Below are positions 6,191 through 11,847 of a DNA stretch of 11,847 nucleotides, piece by piece. Location of the stretch: contig CAYZEZ010000145.1 of the NCBI GenBank assembly GCA_964477295.1, positions 1 through 11,847 of the forward strand. The letters are read 5' to 3'. The translations under genes were made by a program, and so were the position numbers. The notes under the pieces are model-generated. The model did not search any database, had not been told where the DNA came from, and worked only from the letters and a program-made list of their open reading frames with translations. This DNA comes from CAYZEZ01 sp964477295. Its GTDB lineage: Bacteria; Bacteroidota; Bacteroidia; Bacteroidales; SM23-62. Each line of letters starts with the position of its first letter. The stretch's first letter is position 1.

Positions 6191-7405
6191 GTGAAAAAAA
6201 TAATAATATTCGGAGCTGGCAAAATTGGCCGGTCTTTCATTGGTCAGATTTTTGGAAGATCAGGATATGAAAATGTTTTTGTCGATATCCAGCCTGATCT
6301 TATCGACCTGATCAATAAAAAAAATGAATACAGGGTCATCATTAAAGGACCCGTGAAGGAAGAATTGCTGATTCAAAACACCAGGGCTATCCATTTGAGC
6401 GAAAAACTGATATTGTCTGACGAACTTGTCAGCGCTGACCTGGTTGCAGTATCGGTAGGTAAGGCAGGTCTCCTGGACACCCTTGACGTACTGGCGGAAG
6501 GAATTAAGAAAAGATATATCCGCCACCCCGATCATCCTGTCGACATAATTATTGCTGAAAACATGCGGAATGCAGCAGAGTTTATGTTCATTAAATTCAG
6601 GGAATTACTTGGAAAAACATTTCCGGTAGATGAATACATTGGTTTGATCGAAACCAGTATTGGGAAAATGGTCCCGATTATGAACCCTGAAGCCCTCACT
6701 TCTGATCCCTTGCAGATATTTGCAGAACCCTATAATACCCTGATATTAGACAAGAAGGGATTCAGGAATCCGGTTCCGGATATCCCATGGCTGGCTCCAA
6801 AAGATAATATCCGCGCCTGGGTCGACAGGAAATCATTTATCCATAACCTGGGACATGTTGCAGTGGCTTACCTGGGGTATCTGCAGCATCCTGAAAAGGT
6901 ATACCTCTACGAAGTATTATCTGATGAATTAATCGTGGAACAGGTCAGGTTAACCATGGAAGAATCTGCTCAGATCCTGTTACGAATGTATCCCGATGAG
7001 TTTACCCGGGAAGACGTATCAACCCATATCACTGATCTGTTGCACCGATTTAAAAATGCTGAACTGAGAGATAGTGTGTTCCGTGTCGGATCTGATCTCC
7101 CAAGGAAGCTGGCTCACGATGACAGGCTGGTCACGCCCATCATGGAAGGCATTTCACTAAATCTTCCTGTCGATAAATTATTGTATGCACTCGTGTCAGG
7201 ATTTTATTTCAGGGCCACAGATGAGCAGGGTTTGATGCACCCGAATGATATCGAATTTTACAATACCTTTATACCGGAAATAGATATTTTACTTGAAAGA
7301 ATTTGCAAATTTGACCCACTTTTAAACCAGGAACTATTTAAGAAAGCAAAAGAATATTGTGACAAAATAAACAGTTGCTTTAATCCGGTTGTCAAAATAA
7401 TCTGA
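6191..7405 (+). CDS. Mannitol-1-phosphate 5-dehydrogenase-like polyol-phosphate dehydrogenase
   Basis: An NAD(H)-dependent long-chain polyol dehydrogenase resembling Escherichia coli MtlD along its length. MtlD interconverts mannitol 1-phosphate and fructose 6-phosphate. The Rossmann motif GAGKIGRSFIG opens the protein (G8, G10, G13). AENMRNAA matches the MtlD core motif CENM. The catalytic stretch RKSFIHNLGHVAVAYLG (K214, N219, H222) closely follows the MtlD equivalent. The 404-residue length compares with about 382 for MtlD. The start is a GTG at 6191 directly before the first Rossmann strand, with no in-frame ATG nearby. It lies 86 bp after the PfkB gene, a gap mostly filled by a palindromic repeat. 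In this context it probably oxidises or reduces a phosphorylated sugar or polyol. The exact substrate is open, because MtlD relatives also act on other hexitol and pentitol phosphates. Confidence 0.88.
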   Translation: MKKIIIFGAGKIGRSFIGQIFGRSGYENVFVDIQPDLIDLINKKNEYRVIIKGPVKEELLIQNTRAIHLSEKLILSDELVSADLVAVSVGKAGLLDTLDVLAEGIKKRYIRHPDHPVDIIIAENMRNAAEFMFIKFRELLGKTFPVDEYIGLIETSIGKMVPIMNPEALTSDPLQIFAEPYNTLILDKKGFRNPVPDIPWLAPKDNIRAWVDRKSFIHNLGHVAVAYLGYLQHPEKVYLYEVLSDELIVEQVRLTMEESAQILLRMYPDEFTREDVSTHITDLLHRFKNAELRDSVFRVGSDLPRKLAHDDRLVTPIMEGISLNLPVDKLLYALVSGFYFRATDEQGLMHPNDIEFYNTFIPEIDILLERICKFDPLLNQELFKKAKEYCDKINSCFNPVVKII

Positions 7406-7436
7406 TACCCAAGAAATAAAAAGTAAATGGAATCAA

Positions 7437-8222
7437 ATGAAGCTTACAATAAAAGATATTCATAGAAAGAATGGATTTATCATCGATATGGATGGAGTCA
7501 TTTATCACGGAAACAAACTTTTACCTGGTGTAAAGAAGTTTATCCAATGGTTGAGGGACAATAAAAAGAAATTTGTCTTCCTGACCAATTCGAGTGAGAG
7601 GACGCCAAAAGAGCTGAAAGAGAAACTAAACCGGCTTGGAATTGAAGTCGGCACGGAAGTTTTCTATACCAGCGCATTGGCCACAGCAATGTTTCTGGCT
7701 AATCAGAAACCAAAAGGCAGTGCTTATATAATTGGTGAGGCAGGATTGATCAATGCTTTGTATAATGTTGGGTACACCATGAATAATGTGGATCCCGATT
7801 ATGTTGTCATGGGAGAATCCAGAACATACAGCTATGAAAAAATTGAACATGCTGTTAACCTTGTTATTAAAGGTGCAAAGTTAATAGGGGCCAATCCTGA
7901 TTTGACAGGACCTATTGAAAATGGGATTGCTCCTGCCACTAAAGCCCTGATCGCTCCTATCGAACTCGCAACCGGGCGCAATGCATATTTTGTTGGTAAA
8001 CCCAATCCGCTCATGATGCGGAATGCTCTCAAAAAAATTAAATGTACCAGGGAAGAGTCTGTAATTATAGGCGATCGAATGGACACGGACATAATTGCCG
8101 GGATTGAAGCTGAAATTGATACTTGCCTGGTATTAAGTGGTATAACCACTATAGACATGATGGAAACATTCGCCTACCAGCCACATATTGTATTGGAAGG
8201 CGTCGCTGATATTGTTAAATAG
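7437..8222 (+). CDS. HAD-superfamily phosphatase, subfamily IIA (NagD/4-nitrophenylphosphatase-like)
   Basis: A cytoplasmic phosphatase of the HAD-IIA group, which acts on small phosphorylated metabolites. Motif I is IIDMDGVIY with D17 as nucleophile and D19 as acid/base. Motif II is FLTNSSERTPKEL. A lysine motif follows in VGKPNPLM, and motif IV is GDRMDTDI (D213, with D216 and D218). The large C2-type cap sits between motifs II and III. The 261-residue length is normal. It starts 31 bp after the mannitol-1-phosphate-dehydrogenase-like gene. It may dephosphorylate a dead-end or intermediate sugar phosphate of this pathway. NagD relatives elsewhere have broad specificity, so the substrate is not readable. 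It is followed within 100 bp by a second HAD phosphatase of a different subfamily. Confidence 0.9.
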   Translation: MKLTIKDIHRKNGFIIDMDGVIYHGNKLLPGVKKFIQWLRDNKKKFVFLTNSSERTPKELKEKLNRLGIEVGTEVFYTSALATAMFLANQKPKGSAYIIGEAGLINALYNVGYTMNNVDPDYVVMGESRTYSYEKIEHAVNLVIKGAKLIGANPDLTGPIENGIAPATKALIAPIELATGRNAYFVGKPNPLMMRNALKKIKCTREESVIIGDRMDTDIIAGIEAEIDTCLVLSGITTIDMMETFAYQPHIVLEGVADIVK

Positions 8223-8270
8223 ATTTACTCTTAATTTTGGCTAAATCCGGTAGCGTTTCAACACCCTTAT

Positions 8271-8290
8271 CCGTCGTTTAAAACCGACGG
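8271..8290. repeat. Hairpin upstream of the second HAD gene
   Basis: CCGTCG (8271-8276) and CGACGG (8285-8290) form a perfect 6-bp GC-rich stem around an 8-base loop, with room for inner A-T pairs. It lies in the 98-bp gap between the two HAD genes, 30 bases before the preferred start at 8321. No T-run follows, so termination is not supported. It may be an RNA stability or repeat element. Confidence 0.5.
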
Positions 8291-8320
8291 TAACTCATGC
8301 ATGAACCTGAAACCTGTACC

Positions 8321-8962
8321 ATGCTTAAAGCCGTACTATTCGATATGGATGGCGTCCTGGTAGATTCTGAAGAATATATATGCCTGGCAGCCATTGAAAT
8401 GTTCAGAGAAAAAGGACTGGAAGTAAAACCTGAAGATTTCCTTCCCTTTGTGGGAGCAGGCGAAAACAGGTATATCGGAGGGGTCGCAGATAAATATAAT
8501 CATCCTCTCAACCTTGCTCAGGATAAGGCAAGGACCTATGAAATTTATTCGGGTATCGTGGCAGATAAGCTGGAACCACTTAATGGAGTTATTGAATTTA
8601 TTGATCTGTGTAAAAACTCAGGACTTAAGATTGCCGTCGCCACCAGTGCAGATAAAACAAAAATGGAAGTCAACCTGAAAGAAATTGGCATCCCGTCCGC
8701 ATCATTCGATACAACCGTTAATGGGCTGGAAATAGAACGTAGAAAACCCTTTCCTGATATATACCTTAAGGCGGCAAAGTTGCTGAATGTGCACCCGGGG
8801 GAATGCCTGGTGGTTGAGGATGCCCCTAATGGCATTAAGGCAGCAAAATCTGCCGGCATGAAATGCCTTGCAATAACTACAAGCTTCCCGCCTGAAGAAT
8901 TACAGGAAGCGGACTGGATAGCTAAAGACCTTGAGGAAAGTTTACAACTTAATATTTTCTAA
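8321..8962 (+). CDS. HAD-superfamily phosphatase, subfamily IA (beta-phosphoglucomutase/sugar-phosphatase-like)
   Basis: A small HAD-IA hydrolase or mutase acting on sugar phosphates. Motif I is FDMDGVLVDS (D8 nucleophile, D10), followed by a helical C1 cap. Motif II is VATSADK, the lysine motif is RKPFPDIYLKAA, and motif IV is VVEDAPNGIKAAKSAGM (E166, D167). The 213-residue length is typical. I chose ATG at 8321 because the family begins two or three residues before the first strand. An in-frame ATG at 8297 would add eight residues that look non-homologous. Sequence alone does not separate a phosphatase from beta-phosphoglucomutase, though the EDAPNG motif is common in both. It ends one base before the aldo/keto reductase start, so the two are coexpressed. 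Confidence 0.88.
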   Translation: MLKAVLFDMDGVLVDSEEYICLAAIEMFREKGLEVKPEDFLPFVGAGENRYIGGVADKYNHPLNLAQDKARTYEIYSGIVADKLEPLNGVIEFIDLCKNSGLKIAVATSADKTKMEVNLKEIGIPSASFDTTVNGLEIERRKPFPDIYLKAAKLLNVHPGECLVVEDAPNGIKAAKSAGMKCLAITTSFPPEELQEADWIAKDLEESLQLNIF

Positions 8963-8963
8963 T

Positions 8964-9959
8964 ATGGAATACAGGACACTCGGAAAAAGTGATCTTAAAG
9001 TCACCCCGTTAACATTCGGGGCATGGGCCATTGGTGGCTGGATGTGGGGAGGCGCTGACAAGGCTGATGCGCTTAAAGCCATCAGAAAATCAATCGATCT
9101 TGGGATCACAACTATTGATACAGCACCGGTATACGGATTTGGCCTCAGTGAGGAAATTGTTGGTGAAGCCATTGCTGGCATCAGGGACCAGGTTCAGATA
9201 CTCACCAAATACGGATTAATCTGGGACAGACAGGTAGGTCAGTTTTATTTTGAAACACAGGATAATGAAGGCAATCCCCTTGCAGTGTACAAATATGCCG
9301 GCAAACAGAGTGTTATGGATGAATGTGAAAAAAGCCTGAAGCGACTGGGCACTGATCATATCGACTTGCTGCAGATCCATTGGGCCGACCCTACAACACC
9401 CGTTGAAGAAACGATGGAAGCGGTTGCTTCACTAATCAGGCAGGGAAAAATAAGGGCTGCCGGGGTTTGTAATTATTCCGTTGATGATATGAAAAGGGCG
9501 GAAACAGTGGTTTCACTGGCCTCAAACCAGGTTCCGTACAGCATGCTGAGAAGAGACATAGAATTTGACATGGTTCCCTATTGCCTCGAGAACAATAAAG
9601 CCATACTTCCCTACAGTCCCCTGCAAAGGGGCTTGCTGACCGGCAAATTTAAAAAGGGACATACCTTTAACAGTGGAGATACCAGGCCTGCGACACCTTA
9701 CTATAAGGATGTGAATATTACCAGGACAAACCAGTTCCTGGAATCCATCCGTCCAATTGCCCAAAGTCATAATGCCTCACTGACTCAACTGGTATTGAGA
9801 TGGACAATACAAATGCCAGGAATCACAACTGTCCTGGTTGGTGCAAGAAATACCAAACAGGTTGAGGAAAATTGCGGAACGTTTGATTTTAACCTGTCCA
9901 GGGAAGAAATGAACAGCATAAATAAAAAGTTGGATGAACTGGACCTTGATCTGACCTAG
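8964..9959 (+). CDS. Aldo/keto reductase
   Basis: An NAD(P)(H)-dependent oxidoreductase with the TIM-barrel AKR fold, interconverting carbonyls and alcohols, often on sugars. The catalytic tetrad is complete: D52 and Y57 in IDTAPVYG, K82 in LTKYG and H139 in LQIHWAD. The C-terminal cofactor-binding motif is VLVGARNTKQVEEN. The overall sequence recalls IolS-like AKRs of the AKR11 group. I place the start at 8964, directly after the previous stop codon (8960-8962). This gives 331 residues beginning MEYRTLGKSDLKV, the usual AKR opening. An upstream in-frame ATG at 8931 lies inside the preceding gene and would add 11 unrelated residues. A loop after K82 (about 86-110) is longer than in many AKRs. 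It probably reduces or oxidises an unphosphorylated sugar or polyol of this pathway. Confidence 0.9.
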   Translation: MEYRTLGKSDLKVTPLTFGAWAIGGWMWGGADKADALKAIRKSIDLGITTIDTAPVYGFGLSEEIVGEAIAGIRDQVQILTKYGLIWDRQVGQFYFETQDNEGNPLAVYKYAGKQSVMDECEKSLKRLGTDHIDLLQIHWADPTTPVEETMEAVASLIRQGKIRAAGVCNYSVDDMKRAETVVSLASNQVPYSMLRRDIEFDMVPYCLENNKAILPYSPLQRGLLTGKFKKGHTFNSGDTRPATPYYKDVNITRTNQFLESIRPIAQSHNASLTQLVLRWTIQMPGITTVLVGARNTKQVEENCGTFDFNLSREEMNSINKKLDELDLDLT

Positions 9960-9972
9960 AAAGGACTTAGAT

Positions 9973-10002
9973 TTGTGTACTTACATTTCTTTACGATCTT
10001 TG
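9973..10002 (+). promoter_or_regulatory. Possible internal promoter before the PHP gene
   Basis: TTG (9973-9975), a 19-bp spacer and GATCTTTG (9995-10002) match the Bacteroidota pattern at all conserved positions except the first base of the -7 element. Transcription would begin near 10008, about 20 nt before the ATG at 10029. It would drive the PHP-SDR pair separately from the upstream genes. The evidence is the motif only. Confidence 0.4.
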
Positions 10003-10028
10003 TTTTATAATTTTCTTAAAATATCTAA

Positions 10029-11264
10029 ATGAGCGATTATTTGTTAAAAGATTATCCGGACAAGGATGAGTTAATAAAATGGCATAGACAGCAGGGGAAA
10101 AGTGACATTCGTGAGGTCAATGCCCATCTGCACACACCCTATTCGTTCAGTGCTTTTCAAAGTGTACCGGAAATTTTTAAACTTGCAGAAGGGGAAGGGA
10201 TCGAGGTTCTTGGAATAAATGATTTTTACGTATCCGATGGTTATCTTCCATTCTACAATGAAAGCAAAATTTCAAAGATCTTTCCTTTATTTAATATTGA
10301 ATTCGTTGGGCTATTACCGAGGGAACAGGAAAAAGACATCCGGGTAAACGATCCCAATAATCCGGGCAGGACCTATTTTTGCGGAAAGGGTCTGGATTAT
10401 CCTTTTGAACTGGATTCACCCTATGATTGTGTATTAAGGAACCTGAAGTATGAAAGCCAGGTCCAGGTGAAAGAAATGGTCGAAAAGGTCAGTTCAATCC
10501 TTGAAGGTGAATCAGGAGATATGGCCCTCAAATATTCCGAAGTTAAAAGACTGTACGCAAAAGAACTGGTAAGAGAGCGGCATATTGCACGCGCAATACG
10601 GTCGAAGGTATTTAATAAATATCAAACGACTGAAGACCGCAAAGCCTTCCTGGGTAAGATCTTCGATGGCAAGGAAGTCAAATCTGACCTGAATGATGAG
10701 GCCGCCGTTGAAAATGAGATAAGATCGAAACTGTTAAAAGCAGGCGGCAAAGCATTTGTACCTGAGGATAAAAGGGCATTTCTACCCGTTCCGGATATTA
10801 TTGAAATTATTCTTAACGCCGGCGGTATACCCTGTTATCCGGTGCTGCTTGATGATGAGAACGGGGACTGTACTGAATATGAGACCGACAGGCAAATCTT
10901 GTTGAATGAATTGATTTCAAATAATGTGTATTGCATTGAACTTATCCCGGGAAGAAATGACATTGAGATACTAAGAGAATTTGTCAGCTTTTTCAGCGAG
11001 AATAAATTCATTGTCACCTTCGGGACCGAACACAACACACCCCTTATGGCACCGCTGAAGGTCACTGCCCGCAATGGTGTGGAACTAGATGAAGAATTGA
11101 AAAAAATCTCATACGATGGTGCTTGCGTTTTTGCTGCTCATCAGTACCTGCATGCTAAAGGAAAGGAAGGATATGTCAACCTTGACGGAATGGCAAAGCA
11201 GGATCAAATAGAAGATTACATAGAATTAGGAAAAGCTGTCATTGAAAAATTTATACGGTCATGA
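10029..11264 (+). CDS. PHP-domain metallohydrolase-like protein of unknown substrate
   Basis: A protein with the metal-binding PHP (polymerase and histidinol phosphatase) fold, a family that cleaves phosphoesters with two or three metal ions. The first motif is NAHLHTPYSFSAF, with H33 and H35. D65 follows in GINDFY. Near the C-terminus FGTEHNTP (E334, H335) resembles the usual closing GSDAH motif. Between them is a long, mostly helical, charged region (about 130-250) that is not part of the minimal PHP core, so the 411-residue protein is larger than histidinol phosphatases (about 270). No DNA-polymerase parts are present. The last codons overlap the SDR gene by ATGA (11261-11264), which suggests translational coupling. 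A phosphoesterase step is plausible, but PHP proteins also include nucleases and phosphate-independent hydrolases. I do not recognise a specific characterised relative. Confidence 0.75.
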   Translation: MSDYLLKDYPDKDELIKWHRQQGKSDIREVNAHLHTPYSFSAFQSVPEIFKLAEGEGIEVLGINDFYVSDGYLPFYNESKISKIFPLFNIEFVGLLPREQEKDIRVNDPNNPGRTYFCGKGLDYPFELDSPYDCVLRNLKYESQVQVKEMVEKVSSILEGESGDMALKYSEVKRLYAKELVRERHIARAIRSKVFNKYQTTEDRKAFLGKIFDGKEVKSDLNDEAAVENEIRSKLLKAGGKAFVPEDKRAFLPVPDIIEIILNAGGIPCYPVLLDDENGDCTEYETDRQILLNELISNNVYCIELIPGRNDIEILREFVSFFSENKFIVTFGTEHNTPLMAPLKVTARNGVELDEELKKISYDGACVFAAHQYLHAKGKEGYVNLDGMAKQDQIEDYIELGKAVIEKFIRS

Positions 11265-11847
11265 TCACTGAATCCCTTTCACAAAATCAGAGGCTGATAC
11301 AAATCATTCCGGCTGTACGGATGATTCTTTTTGAGGGAAATAATCCTTGCTCGCTGAAATTTACATATGATCAAAAAATACAGCCTGACTCTGTAGTGGT
11401 TGATCACGATGGATCCATTGATGGAATTATATCTTCCTGCAAATCTTCAATCGACAAGTATATAAAGAAAAATACCAAACTTCCTGAATTCCTTGCAATT
11501 AAGAATATTGGGATAATTAAAATCAAACCGGTAACCAATCCTTCATCAACAAAAATAAGCTGGAAGCCGGTCAATAAAATCGCCATAATCACAGGAGGAG
11601 CACAGGGATTTGGTGGCGGTATATCTGAAGAGCTATTTAATGCAGGTGCCAATATTATCATTGCCGATATAAACGAGAATGCCGGGAAGGAAAAGGCTTC
11701 TTCGCTGAATAATCGGAAAAGCTTAAACCAGGCCCTGTTTGTCAGAACAGATGTTTCCGATCCGGAATCTGTCCGGAACATGATTTTTCAAGCCGTTAAA
11801 CATTTTGGCGGACTCGACCTTCTGATCAGTAATGCCGGGATATTGCA
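11261..11847 (+). CDS. Short-chain dehydrogenase/reductase with N-terminal extension (cut by the window edge)
   Basis: An SDR-family oxidoreductase, open to the right edge, with 195 complete codons visible. The Rossmann core begins at about residue 105. TGGAQGFGGGI (111-121) gives the TGxxxGxG cofactor motif, and D136 at the end of the second strand favours NAD(H). TDVSDPESV and ISNAGIL (N191, A192, G193) follow. The catalytic Ser-Tyr-Lys lies beyond the window. Before the core is an extension of about 104 residues, unusual for an SDR. PDSVVV (42-47) and the later LAIKNIGIIKI stretch recall the C-terminal part of the class II aldolase domain found in fused aldolase/SDR proteins of the rhamnulose-phosphate type. 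The aldolase metal-binding histidines are absent here. The start ATG overlaps the PHP stop codon. It may act as a ketose or polyol-phosphate dehydrogenase. Confidence 0.85.
   Translation, partial: MITESLSQNQRLIQIIPAVRMILFEGNNPCSLKFTYDQKIQPDSVVVDHDGSIDGIISSCKSSIDKYIKKNTKLPEFLAIKNIGIIKIKPVTNPSSTKISWKPVNKIAIITGGAQGFGGGISEELFNAGANIIIADINENAGKEKASSLNNRKSLNQALFVRTDVSDPESVRNMIFQAVKHFGGLDLLISNAGIL

Noticed and set aside
8271..8290. Hairpin as a rho-independent terminator
   Set aside because: No run of T follows the stem, and the next gene on the same strand begins at once.
8297..8320. Upstream ATG for the HAD-IA phosphatase
   Set aside because: It would add MHEPETCT before the normal family start. 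The ATG at 8321 fits the family better, although the longer form cannot be excluded.
8931..8963. Upstream ATG for the aldo/keto reductase
   Set aside because: It lies inside the preceding HAD gene. The ATG at 8964 begins the conserved AKR N-terminus right after the previous stop codon.
11404..11781. Minus-strand open frame of 125 codons near the right edge
   Set aside because: The plus strand here encodes an SDR with an intact TGGAQGFGGG motif and NAG. The minus frame is its hydrophobic-looking shadow.
1..11847. CRISPR array, tRNA/rRNA genes, insertion sequence or phage genes
   Set aside because: I saw no regularly spaced direct repeats, no cloverleaf or rRNA-like sequence, and no transposase or integrase frames in the window.

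Overview
The window looks like a catabolic gene cluster from a member of the Bacteroidota (Bacteroidales-like). This is inferred from base composition and style: moderately AT-rich DNA, AT-rich leaders without Shine-Dalgarno sites, promoter-like TTG-N19/20-TAnnTTTG pairs, a fused alpha-beta E1 gene, and a short palindromic intergenic repeat of a kind common in that phylum. No rRNA or tRNA gene is present to fix the taxonomy.

Layout. The left edge (1-198, minus strand) holds the DNA-binding half of a GntR-family repressor. A 213-bp regulatory region (199-411) separates it from ten plus-strand genes that run without a strand change to the right edge. In order these are: lipoyl acyltransferase E2 (412-1680), fused alpha-beta E1 of a 2-oxoacid/acetoin-type dehydrogenase (1696-4161), D-lyxose-type cupin isomerase (4230-4904), PfkB sugar kinase (4908-6104), mannitol-1-phosphate-dehydrogenase-like enzyme (6191-7405), NagD-type HAD phosphatase (7437-8222), beta-phosphoglucomutase-like HAD phosphatase (8321-8962), aldo/keto reductase (8964-9959), PHP-domain protein (10029-11264) and a short-chain dehydrogenase with an unusual N-terminal extension (11261 to the edge, partial). 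No gene-free stretch exceeds 300 bases.

Function. The isomerase, kinase, polyol-phosphate dehydrogenase, aldo/keto reductase and SDR form an isomerise-phosphorylate-oxidise toolkit for a sugar or polyol. The two HAD enzymes could remove phosphate. The E1-E2 pair would convert a 2-oxoacid or acyloin into an acyl-CoA. The set matches no textbook pathway I can name. E3 (dihydrolipoamide dehydrogenase) and any transporter are absent from the window, and so is any recognisable intact aldolase.

Regulation. The divergent region contains two mirrored promoter-like arrays that point toward each other. Each has its -33 TTG inside a TTGTA/TACAA operator half-site of the GntR/AraR type. This is the most striking non-coding structure in the window. 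Weaker promoter-like pairs precede the isomerase gene and the PHP gene.
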